A DNA stretch of 64,000 nt, from the NCBI GenBank assembly GCA_964412555.1, contig CAYPPG010000037.1, forward strand, positions 1 to 64,000. The letters run 5' to 3'. Of the stretch, positions 34,899 to 42,797 are shown in pieces. Within the stretch, counting starts at the first letter, position 1; the number at the start of each line of letters is the position of its first letter. The notes beneath the pieces are model-generated. The model searched no databases. It was not told the DNA's origin and worked only from the letters and a program-made list of their open reading frames with translations. Made by a program: the position numbers and the translations under genes. The stretch is from CAYPPG01 sp964412555. GTDB lineage: Bacteria; Hinthialibacterota; Hinthialibacteria; Hinthialibacterales; Hinthialibacteraceae.

Positions 34899-35512
34899 AT
34901 GTGTCCGGTGGTTTCGAACCGAGATTTGACTCGTAAAAAATACTTATCATGAAGTAACGCTTTGGGATTTCTTTTGCTGTAAAGCATATTTTTTTCATTC
35001 AGCATCAGTTTCAAATATTTATATGCGAATTGAGCGCGATTCAATGGTTCGGGAGTATATGCAGGCATGAGCTCCGGATCTTGAACCAGAACGTCAAAAA
35101 AATCTTTATACTCTCTCATCTTTTGGCTTTTGGGCTGTCTTGGCCCAACTCGTTGATTGCCTAACGCCCAAGTCTCGAGACAAAAATGCTGTACAATGAT
35201 ATGGTAATTTTTATTGAAGCCTCTTGCGGTAATAAATTGTTCGATCTCTGAATATTTCTCCTTCCAAGTCATTTCTTCAGAATCGATAGCAACAATTAGT
35301 TGATCGATGTTTTGATTTTGTTCTACATCGCCGATTGCGGCGTCGAGTATATCGAAATAGTAAGGATATCCTTCACCGGAGACGATGAGAAAATTATTTC
35401 TGTTGATTTTGGAAATATGATCGACATGAGTTAATTGGGGATTGACCAAGGGAATCCAATGCCGGTAAACCAACGTTTCTGCTTTTCCCTCGACGACGAT
35501 ATAATAGTTCAC
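34859..35512 (-). CDS. TOPRIM/RloB-like partner protein of the ATPase
   Basis: A 217-residue protein. YYIVVEGKAETLVYRHWIP resembles the first TOPRIM strand with Glu8, and QLIVAIDSEEMTW gives Asp77-x-Glu79 in place of DxD. IIVQHFCLETWALGN resembles the (F/C)xExWxL motif of RloB/DUF4276-type proteins. It is coupled to the ATPase gene upstream by an ATGA overlap. ATPase-TOPRIM pairs include OLD, PARIS and AbiL-like systems, in which the TOPRIM part is the nuclease effector. The tail overlaps the end of the rnd gene by 40 bases. The nuclease assignment is inference. Confidence 0.6.
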   Translation of the reverse strand: MNYYIVVEGKAETLVYRHWIPLVNPQLTHVDHISKINRNNFLIVSGEGYPYYFDILDAAIGDVEQNQNIDQLIVAIDSEEMTWKEKYSEIEQFITARGFNKNYHIIVQHFCLETWALGNQRVGPRQPKSQKMREYKDFFDVLVQDPELMPAYTPEPLNRAQFAYKYLKLMLNEKNMLYSKRNPKALLHDKYFLRVKSRFETTGHIQSCSKFLTAFIE

Positions 35513-36624
35513 GCGATCCCCTCTTTGTAAAATGGATCATTGATGAGCTGGATAAAGCGTTGTTGTTTTGATTTGCCGAATCGTTCAATGTTTTCTTGCC
35601 CATAACGAATATCGACATGTGTTCCCTTGCGATTGAAAATGAACCAGTTTTCCACAGGAATATTATTGATAATATAGGGATGATGACTCGTGATGACAAA
35701 TTGAATATCTCTTTCTATTTCCATTAAAAAATCTGGAAAGAAGTCTATTGCATTGATCCCTAATGAATTTTCATATTCGTCTATTAAATAAATTACTCCA
35801 TCCGGTAATGTACACACATCCGTAATAATCAATAGTACTTTTCGCATACCTGAAGCGCATTCTGCTATGGGGATCCATTTATTCTTTACATGTCGTTCTT
35901 GTACACAAAATGTCATTTGCTCTTCTTTTTCTCGAAAGCCGGCCGCTGTTTCGATCTTGCAGTCAACGACAAACGGGAATACATTCCGGAAATACTCGCG
36001 AATCATATTATATGTGTCAGGAAAATGAATAGAAAGAAAATAGAGTTTCAAATTTAATTCGAAATCGTATCTCCACAAATCCGCAGGATTATCAAACTTC
36101 AATTGATCGAATTCAGGAGGAATAAATTTAATATAAGCCGTTTCACGATAGAGAATATCCGATGAGAAATCTCTCTTCGCAATATTCGTGAATCCATTAT
36201 ACACTGGTTTGATTTCATCTTCTTCTTTTAAGAGTGTTAAACTTGATGTGTCTTTCGGCAATTTTGGTAAAGATTTTCCATTAAAGAGAAAGGAATTATC
36301 GTTCCTTACAATTATATCTTTCGAAATAGCAGTTTTTTTTGTAAGAGATTCCTTTTTGATTCTTATCCCTTTGGGGGTCTGCTCATCTATTTCGATCGCC
36401 CACTCATATTTTTCCTCATTTTGTTCAAACTCAACATTCCAGTGTGTATTTCCATATTTATGAGATCCATTTACAAATCGCCCCATGTTGAATAACGTGT
36501 TCAGAAAACGCGTTTTTCCTGTCCCCGAATCACCGACAAGTAAATTGATATTACCGAATTCGACGCGTGAAAAATCCCACGTTTCTTTTCCCCATATATC
36601 TACTTTGTATGATAAAAGTCTCAT
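35509..36624 (-). CDS. AAA/ABC-type ATPase of a putative defence pair
   Basis: A 371-residue ATPase of the SMC/ABC-like (AAA_15/AAA_21) type. Walker A GDSGTGKT (31-38), an ABC-signature-like ASGMRKVLL, Walker B VIYLIDEYENSL, and the H-loop VITSHHPYI are all present, so ATP hydrolysis is likely. There is no long coiled coil, only a helical/beta insert (about 75-240). It starts a two-gene operon with the TOPRIM-like protein. The region is markedly AT-rich: bases 36001-36060 contain 13 G or C, against 30 in 37201-37260, so it may be horizontally acquired. System type uncertain. Confidence 0.75.
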   Translation of the reverse strand: MRLLSYKVDIWGKETWDFSRVEFGNINLLVGDSGTGKTRFLNTLFNMGRFVNGSHKYGNTHWNVEFEQNEEKYEWAIEIDEQTPKGIRIKKESLTKKTAISKDIIVRNDNSFLFNGKSLPKLPKDTSSLTLLKEEDEIKPVYNGFTNIAKRDFSSDILYRETAYIKFIPPEFDQLKFDNPADLWRYDFELNLKLYFLSIHFPDTYNMIREYFRNVFPFVVDCKIETAAGFREKEEQMTFCVQERHVKNKWIPIAECASGMRKVLLIITDVCTLPDGVIYLIDEYENSLGINAIDFFPDFLMEIERDIQFVITSHHPYIINNIPVENWFIFNRKGTHVDIRYGQENIERFGKSKQQRFIQLINDPFYKEGIA

Positions 36625-36764
36625 AGTAATTTGATTGTTAACTCACATCATCGGTTTGATGCTAGATTATTCTTATCCTCTATTGTATGGTGCTATTATA
36701 CACATATACAAACAAAATTGATAGTCTGTGTTTATCGAACATATGAAAAGAAAAAGAGGGCAAA

Positions 36765-38543
36765 ATGAAAATGTTGAAAGAGCATGGAAGGCGGGAATTT
36801 CTTGTTACGCTTGGATTGGCATCAACTTCAATAGCTTTATCCAATTCCGGATTTGCACAAAAAAACACAAAACCCAACATCCTCCTCATCATGACCGACG
36901 ACCAAGGCTGGGGCGATATCACATCCCACAGCAATCCCTGGCTCGACACACCGGTGCTAGACCGCTTGGCGGAAGAAGGCGCACGCTTCGACCGCTTTTA
37001 CGTCAGCCCTGTCTGTGCTCCCACCCGCGCTAGCCTCTTGACCGGCCGTTACCATCTGCGAACCGGTGTGCACGGAGTCACTCGCGGCTGGGAAACCATG
37101 CGGAGTGAAGAAGTGACTCTCGCCGAGATCTTGAAGAAAGCCGGATACGCCACCGGCTGCTTCGGCAAATGGCACAACGGCGCTCACTATCCAAACCACC
37201 CCAACGGCCAAGGCTTTGACGAATTCTACGGCTTTTGCGCCGGCCATTGGAACAATTATTTCAATACCACTCTCGACCACAACGGCACACTGGTTGAAAC
37301 CGACGGGTACATCACCGATGTCCTGACCGATGCCGCTCTTCACTTTATCGAAAAAAATAAGAACCAACCGTTCTTCTGCTATGTGCCCTATAACGCCCCC
37401 CATTCCCCCTGGCAAGTACCGGATTTCTACTTCAACAAATACAAAGCCAAAGGCCTTGATGACACCACCGCCTGCGCCTACGCCATGTGCGAAAACTTGG
37501 ATGACAACATCGGCCGGCTCTTAAAAAAACTGGATCAATTGAAATTATCGGACGATACCATCGTATTGTTTTTAACGGACAACGGCCCGAATACCGACCG
37601 CTACAACGGCGGCATGAAAGGACGAAAAGGCAGCACCCATGAAGGTGGCATACGAGTGCCGTTCTTCGTTCGCTGGCCGGGAAAGATCGATACCAATCTC
37701 CATATTGAACCGATTGCGGCTCATATCGATCTCTTACCGACTTTGGTTGATCTCTGCGGCATTCCGATGCCGGATACCCTGCCGCTGGACGGTGTCAGCC
37801 TGGCTCCGTTATTGACGGATGAGAACGCCGATTGGCCGGACCGGATGATCTTCACCCGCTGGGGCCGCCGAGGTGCCGTCCGTACCGAGCAATGGCGCGC
37901 TGTAGTAACCGGGGATCGCTGGGAACTGTACGACATGATCATCGATCCCGAACAGGAGAAAGATGTTTCGGATCAACATCCTGAAATACTCAAAAAATTG
38001 AGTGCAGCCTACGAAAAATGGCTGACCGAAGTGACCGAAGAGGGATTCGATCCGATCCCCATCTCTATTGGTTTCCCGGAAAGTCCGGAAGTCGTTTTAC
38101 CCGGCCATGAAGCCTATCTCTATCCCGAAAAAGGGAAGGGGATCAGCTATGTCGGCAGTTCCGGCTGGGCAAACGACTGGGTCACCAATTGGACCGATAC
38201 CGACGCGTACCCCTATTGGGAAGTTGAAGTGGTACGGGAAGGCCAATATGAAATCACGCTGATGTATTGCTGTTCAAAGGAGGATGTCGGAGCAAAACTG
38301 CGGGTGGAGATTGCCGGCCAACAGGTCGAGGGAATCATTCAAAAACCGCATGATCCCGATCCGATCCCCAGCCCAGACCGTGTGCCCCGCAAAGAGGTCT
38401 ATGAAAAGATTTGGGCGCCATTGACTCTTGGAACGGTAAAACTCCCAAAAGGACAAACGCGTCTTGCTGTCAAAGCGTTATCCAAACCGGGAAATACGAT
38501 TATTGATCTTAAAGCAGTGAAGGTAAAATATCACGATTCTTGA
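36765..38543 (+). CDS. Exported S1-family arylsulfatase with C-terminal beta-sandwich
   Basis: A 592-residue sulfatase. A twin-arginine-like leader (GRREFLVTLGLAS) precedes NILLIMTDDQGWGD, whose Asps bind calcium. Cys84 in CAPTR is the residue converted to formylglycine (C-x-P-x-R). PFFCYVPYNAPHSPW and FLTDNGPNTDR supply further active-site residues. After about residue 435 a beta-rich region (YVGSSGWANDWVTNW; YEITLMYCCS; DLKAVKVKY) resembles a carbohydrate-binding or galactose-binding domain. It would release sulfate from a polysaccharide outside the cytoplasm. No maturase gene is in the window. Confidence 0.9.
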   Translation: MKMLKEHGRREFLVTLGLASTSIALSNSGFAQKNTKPNILLIMTDDQGWGDITSHSNPWLDTPVLDRLAEEGARFDRFYVSPVCAPTRASLLTGRYHLRTGVHGVTRGWETMRSEEVTLAEILKKAGYATGCFGKWHNGAHYPNHPNGQGFDEFYGFCAGHWNNYFNTTLDHNGTLVETDGYITDVLTDAALHFIEKNKNQPFFCYVPYNAPHSPWQVPDFYFNKYKAKGLDDTTACAYAMCENLDDNIGRLLKKLDQLKLSDDTIVLFLTDNGPNTDRYNGGMKGRKGSTHEGGIRVPFFVRWPGKIDTNLHIEPIAAHIDLLPTLVDLCGIPMPDTLPLDGVSLAPLLTDENADWPDRMIFTRWGRRGAVRTEQWRAVVTGDRWELYDMIIDPEQEKDVSDQHPEILKKLSAAYEKWLTEVTEEGFDPIPISIGFPESPEVVLPGHEAYLYPEKGKGISYVGSSGWANDWVTNWTDTDAYPYWEVEVVREGQYEITLMYCCSKEDVGAKLRVEIAGQQVEGIIQKPHDPDPIPSPDRVPRKEVYEKIWAPLTLGTVKLPKGQTRLAVKALSKPGNTIIDLKAVKVKYHDS

Positions 38544-38553
38544 TTTTCTTCCA

Positions 38554-38609
38554 GGTAGAGCAAGCGTCTCGCTTGCCATAAATTGCAGGCGGGGACACCT
38601 GCTTTACCC
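38554..38609. repeat. GTAGAGCAAGCGTCTCGC-family repeat
   Basis: GGTAGAGCAAGCGTCTCGCT and then GCAGGCGGGGACACCTGC and TTTACCC, matching the element at 5751-5804 on the other strand. It follows the sulfatase stop by ten bases. Confidence 0.65.
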
Positions 38610-38666
38610 ACTATTCAAAAAGCAATGTGGAATTGATTTATTTCGATCGAGCAAATGAGGTGAAAC

Positions 38667-39485
38667 ATGGCCAAAGGAAACAAAGTGTTCATCATCGGAT
38701 GCCTTGGGTGCGGTGGGATTCTTGGATTACTATTTCTGCTGTTTGCGGGCGGGATCGGTTTCATTGCTTATCAAGGCTACCAATTCGGCCAGGAAATTGG
38801 AGAAACATACCAAGATGTTGTTGTCGATTATCAAAATCTTGATGAACAAATTGACTTTTTTCCACCTGAGAATGGAATCTTGGATAAAGAGAGAGTAAAT
38901 ACGTACCTGAAAATCCGGACGGATGTTACAAAATTTGCAAAAGATTACCTTGATAAAATCGAGGCAAAGGGAAATGAAATCGATTCGCAGTTTAATTCAT
39001 CCGGTATTTTATCGAAATTACACGGATTTGGAAAAATCAAAGAAATCGTTCTTTTGGCTGTCAATATGATTGCTGAGATTGGAGACGAGCATATCCAACA
39101 ATTAAAAGAATCGGATATGTCCTGGAAAGAATATCAGTGGATCACGCGCATTTATCTTGGTACCCTTTCAAAAGCGGAAGCGAACGGATATGAACAGGGA
39201 GCGGAAATGTGGGAAACGTACCTCAAGAATTTTGATAAAGCTCGAGATCACACCAGAGATATGAAGATGGAATTCGACAAAACGCGCATTCGCGGGGACC
39301 GCATGAATCGGCGAAATATGGAGGAAGAACTCGAAAAGGTGGATTATAAAGTGGAAAATAAAGAGATTGTCGAAAGCACTGCCGAACAATTTCTTTCCAA
39401 TAATGATGCTCCTGTTTTGGACTTTTTGGCTTTAAAACTAGACGAAATAATCAAAGAGTTATCCGGGAAGAATAAACCATCCTGA
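38667..39485 (+). CDS. Hypothetical single-pass membrane protein
   Basis: A 272-residue protein, not recognised. A short basic start is followed by one hydrophobic helix with a Cys-Gly-rich opening (IIGCLGCGGILGLLFLLFAGGIG, about 9-33), and the rest is hydrophilic and mostly alpha-helical, rich in Glu and Lys (for example NMEEELEKVDYKVENKEIVE near 225), with possible coiled coils. It is probably anchored in the inner membrane with the large domain outside. GAGGTG precedes the start. No enzymatic motif seen. It lies between the sulfatase and a pseudopilin with no clear link. Confidence 0.6.
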   Translation: MAKGNKVFIIGCLGCGGILGLLFLLFAGGIGFIAYQGYQFGQEIGETYQDVVVDYQNLDEQIDFFPPENGILDKERVNTYLKIRTDVTKFAKDYLDKIEAKGNEIDSQFNSSGILSKLHGFGKIKEIVLLAVNMIAEIGDEHIQQLKESDMSWKEYQWITRIYLGTLSKAEANGYEQGAEMWETYLKNFDKARDHTRDMKMEFDKTRIRGDRMNRRNMEEELEKVDYKVENKEIVESTAEQFLSNNDAPVLDFLALKLDEIIKELSGKNKPS

Positions 39486-39497
39486 AAATTTTAAACG

Positions 39498-40064
39498 CTA
39501 TATACCTCCCCCGCCATTATACCCTTGTACACGTTGTCCGGGGGGAACTCTTCTAAAAAAGCCTCCTATACTCATCAAACCGTTGGTCGCATCATACGGT
39601 GGCCCACCACGAATTCCTGCCGGCCCCCAGCCGTCGACCAAACCGCCTTTCGGTGTTGTTTGTGCCGCGCGCACATCGGGGTGACTGCGGGGATCCCACA
39701 AATTCGTATGGCTTTCCCACGGAATCCAATGGTAAAAAGTTTGCGTTGTATCGAAGCCGACTGGTTTTTGTTGTGCTTGAGCGACTTGAGGAACCAACTG
39801 GAACCGATCGGGCATGAATGCATTCAAATAAGGAATCGGTGTTGTTAAAGGAAAATGCTGCAACGGTCCCCCACGATGCATATGGTAAGAATTATGATCC
39901 AGATGGTATTGTTGCATGGCATTGACAAACGTTTTCAAATCGCTCTGTGTCCCCGCAATCTTTGCCCGTATTTGCGCGTTCATAAAATTCGGAACTGCAA
40001 TCGCCGCTAGAATACCGATGATCGCAACGACGATCAACAATTCAATTAAAGTAAATGCTTTCAT
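39498..40064 (-). CDS. Pseudopilin (second copy)
   Basis: A 188-residue protein with prepilin signal KAFTLIELLIVVAIIGILA, cleaved before Phe4, and helix PNFMNAQIRAKIAGTQ, nearly identical to the pseudopilin at 6598-7167. The globular part differs (QQYHLDHNSYHMHRGGP; VDGWGPAGIRGGPPYDATNGL) and ends in Gly-rich YNGGGGI. The two share the ending pattern (Y)DATNGLxSxG. Probably processed by the same prepilin peptidase and part of a surface or secretion pseudopilus. GGAGAGG precedes the start. Confidence 0.8.
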   Translation of the reverse strand: MKAFTLIELLIVVAIIGILAAIAVPNFMNAQIRAKIAGTQSDLKTFVNAMQQYHLDHNSYHMHRGGPLQHFPLTTPIPYLNAFMPDRFQLVPQVAQAQQKPVGFDTTQTFYHWIPWESHTNLWDPRSHPDVRAAQTTPKGGLVDGWGPAGIRGGPPYDATNGLMSIGGFFRRVPPGQRVQGYNGGGGI

Positions 40065-40145
40065 GAATCCTCTCCATTAGAGAAAGTACAATATGATATT
40101 TCTATAAATTGATATAGCTTTTCATACGAGTCATATTGACAATTC

Positions 40146-42587
40146 ATGGCTTTTTCATGGAGAATAACGAAAAAAAGAAAGGCAAAAAAGGTGTTCGGAG
40201 TGAATTTTATATTCTTCTTCTCTGTATTCATGATTGTTAATGTTTCAATGAATGGCTGGTCTCTTGAGTCGGCTTATAGGAAACAAATTCATGCGGATTG
40301 GAAAATTCAAGCCGATCTTCGTTATCCGGAAATGGACATCGATCCATCCGATCCGCGAACCTATGCAAACGCGGCGATGTTGAAAATCCAAAATGGCTTG
40401 CGCCTCGCACGTGACTTACAGTCCAAAGGAGTCGATGTGCAACAGGAGATGGCCCGTCTTGAAACCCTTAAACAGGAATTTCAGGCACTCCCGAACAATA
40501 TCCCCAATAATGATGTGTATCCTTTTTATCGCAATGCAAGAACCATCGTTCGCAAACTTGCGTTCCGCAATCCGCTATTGGATTTCGACTCGATCCTGTT
40601 CGTGAAACGCGCTCCCGGCACCCTCCCCCATATTTCCGATCAATATTACGGATGGTGGTCCCGCCCAGGCGGGGGAATTTATATTCTCGAAAGTTATAAG
40701 AGTGATCATCCACAAGAACGATGCCTGACATCCGATTGGCCTGCCGGAAATTTCCTACGCCCCGATTTGTCTTACGACGGCCAAAAGATTCTATTTGCTT
40801 ATTGTCGGCATTATCCACATGTGTCAAAAATGGAAAAGGTCGATAAAGAACAATTGCCGGAAGACGCTTTCTATCAAATTTACGAAATGGACATCGACGG
40901 AACAAAGGTGCGTCAATTGACACAAGGCCGATACGATGATTTCGATGCCCGGTACCTGCCGAACGGTGAGATCGTGTTCCTCTCGACACGAAAAGGCCAA
41001 TTTATTCAATGCACAAAAAGCAATACCCAGAAAACGATAATGTCAACACAACCGGACAGTTATGTCCGCTGCGGCGGTGACAACACACGCCCCTGTGCTG
41101 TTTACACCTTGCATGTCATGGATGCCGATGGAGAGAATCTTCGCCCCATTTCCGCATTTGAAACATTTGAATACACTCCCTCCGTTTCTAATGATGGCCG
41201 CATTTTGTACACTCGTTGGGATTATATCGACCGGTTCAACGGCCATTTCTTCAGCCTCTGGTCTACAAACCCAGATGGGACAAATCCTCAATTGGTATAC
41301 GGCAACTACACCACCCGCCCGCAAGCGGTTTCGGAAACACGCTCTATTCCGAATTCTGACAAAATGATCTTTACCGCAGCCGCCCACCATTCTGTCGAGG
41401 GAGGCTCGTTGGTTTTGCTGGACCGCAGTTTTGGTTCCGAAGGCGAAGCGCCTCTCACCCGTCTGACACCGGAAATCCCGTTTCCGGAAACTGAAGCGTG
41501 GATGGATATGTATTACGCCAATCCCTATCCCTTATCGGAAGACTATTTTCTGGTGACTTGGAGCAATCGGCGTTTACCGCCGCATTGGGGAAGCAAACAG
41601 GTGACCGGGAAAGAAAATCCAGTCAATGCGCTCGGTTTATATTTGTATGATCAATTTGGGAATCTCGAATTGATCACTCGTGATCCGAAAATATCGTGCA
41701 TGTATCCCCTCCCGATCCATCCTCGCGAACGTCCGCCGGTCCAACCCACCATCGTCGACTGGGACGGACCGCAGGAAGGATCGTTTCTTGTATCCGATGT
41801 TTATCAAGGATTGGATGGCATCGAAAGAGACCGTGTCAAGCGAATTCGTATCATCGGTGTTCCTCCAAAAACCCAACCACATATGAATCAGCCCAGCATC
41901 GGTGTGTCAAAAGAAGATCCGGGCAAGTTTGTCTTAGGTACCGTACCGGTGGAAAAGGATGGTTCCGCTTTTTTTCGCATTCCATCGGGAATCCCTGTTT
42001 TCTTTCAAGCACTCGGTGAAGAAGGAATGGCCATTCAAACCATGCGCAGCTTGACCTATGTTCAACCGGGACAAACATTATCGTGTATTGGTTGTCATGA
42101 GTCACGTGAATCAGCCCCGAATTTCAAACCGATCCCCCTTGCCGCCCGGCGGGAACCATCGAAACTGACACCTGCCCCGGACGGCTCCTGGCCACTGCGA
42201 TTTGACCAAATGGTTCAACCGGTCTTGGATCAACATTGTGTCTCCTGCCATCATCCCGAAAGCGGCGTGGAGAAAGCCGCCGCTTTCGATTTGAAAGCGG
42301 ATAAATCGTATGACACTCTGATGAATTACGCCGAGCAAAATCTGGAGCAACTGGCCTTCGAAAAAGATCGCTCGAACATCGGTGAATGCGTCGCACAAAA
42401 CAGCGCGTTGTGGAAGATGATTCGCACGAATTCCAGCCATAAGGATGTGAATTTAGATGAAAGTGATTACGACCGTTTAATCACATGGATGGATGTGTAT
42501 GCTCATCGAACCGGATCGTTCAGCAAAGACCAAGAACAACGATTAACCAATTTCCGCCATTCCATCTCCCACCTTTTTACCAATTGA
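40146..42587 (+). CDS. PD40 propeller protein with two c-type heme sites (HzsA-like)
   Basis: An 813-residue exported protein: signal peptide (about 18-38), then a long beta-propeller region with PD40/TolB-like blades (YEMDIDGTKVRQLTQGRYDD; LHVMDADGENLRPIS; DGRILYTRWDYID), and a C-terminal part with two heme-binding motifs, CIGCH (647-651) and CVSCH (698-702, as CVSCHH). The size and order resemble hydrazine-synthase-alpha-related proteins and planctomycete cytochromes. It is probably periplasmic and carries electrons to or from a small organic substrate; nothing shows hydrazine chemistry. Start codon supported only by the signal peptide. Confidence 0.75.
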   Translation: MAFSWRITKKRKAKKVFGVNFIFFFSVFMIVNVSMNGWSLESAYRKQIHADWKIQADLRYPEMDIDPSDPRTYANAAMLKIQNGLRLARDLQSKGVDVQQEMARLETLKQEFQALPNNIPNNDVYPFYRNARTIVRKLAFRNPLLDFDSILFVKRAPGTLPHISDQYYGWWSRPGGGIYILESYKSDHPQERCLTSDWPAGNFLRPDLSYDGQKILFAYCRHYPHVSKMEKVDKEQLPEDAFYQIYEMDIDGTKVRQLTQGRYDDFDARYLPNGEIVFLSTRKGQFIQCTKSNTQKTIMSTQPDSYVRCGGDNTRPCAVYTLHVMDADGENLRPISAFETFEYTPSVSNDGRILYTRWDYIDRFNGHFFSLWSTNPDGTNPQLVYGNYTTRPQAVSETRSIPNSDKMIFTAAAHHSVEGGSLVLLDRSFGSEGEAPLTRLTPEIPFPETEAWMDMYYANPYPLSEDYFLVTWSNRRLPPHWGSKQVTGKENPVNALGLYLYDQFGNLELITRDPKISCMYPLPIHPRERPPVQPTIVDWDGPQEGSFLVSDVYQGLDGIERDRVKRIRIIGVPPKTQPHMNQPSIGVSKEDPGKFVLGTVPVEKDGSAFFRIPSGIPVFFQALGEEGMAIQTMRSLTYVQPGQTLSCIGCHESRESAPNFKPIPLAARREPSKLTPAPDGSWPLRFDQMVQPVLDQHCVSCHHPESGVEKAAAFDLKADKSYDTLMNYAEQNLEQLAFEKDRSNIGECVAQNSALWKMIRTNSSHKDVNLDESDYDRLITWMDVYAHRTGSFSKDQEQRLTNFRHSISHLFTN

Positions 42588-42592
42588 TCGCT

Positions 42593-42712
42593 GGGAGCGC
42601 GGGCATCCCTGCCCGCATCTTTTATTAACACTAACCTGGGAGCGCGGGCATCCCTGCCCGCATCTTTTATTAACACTAACCTGGGAGCGCGGGCATCCCT
42701 GCCCGCATTTTC
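42593..42712. repeat. Tandem triplication of the GCGGGCATCC palindrome
   Basis: Copies begin at 42593, 42638 and 42683, a period of 45 bases (GGGAGCGCGGGCATCCCTGC plus spacer containing TTTTATTAACACTAACC). The third copy is cut short. They lie between two rightward genes. Confidence 0.9.
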
Positions 42713-42797
42713 ATTAAAATCAAAATGGTATTGCTTTCAAACTTGACATCCATCCAAATCCGTCCAATCTATAGCAAACTGATCGGGAGGAAAACCA

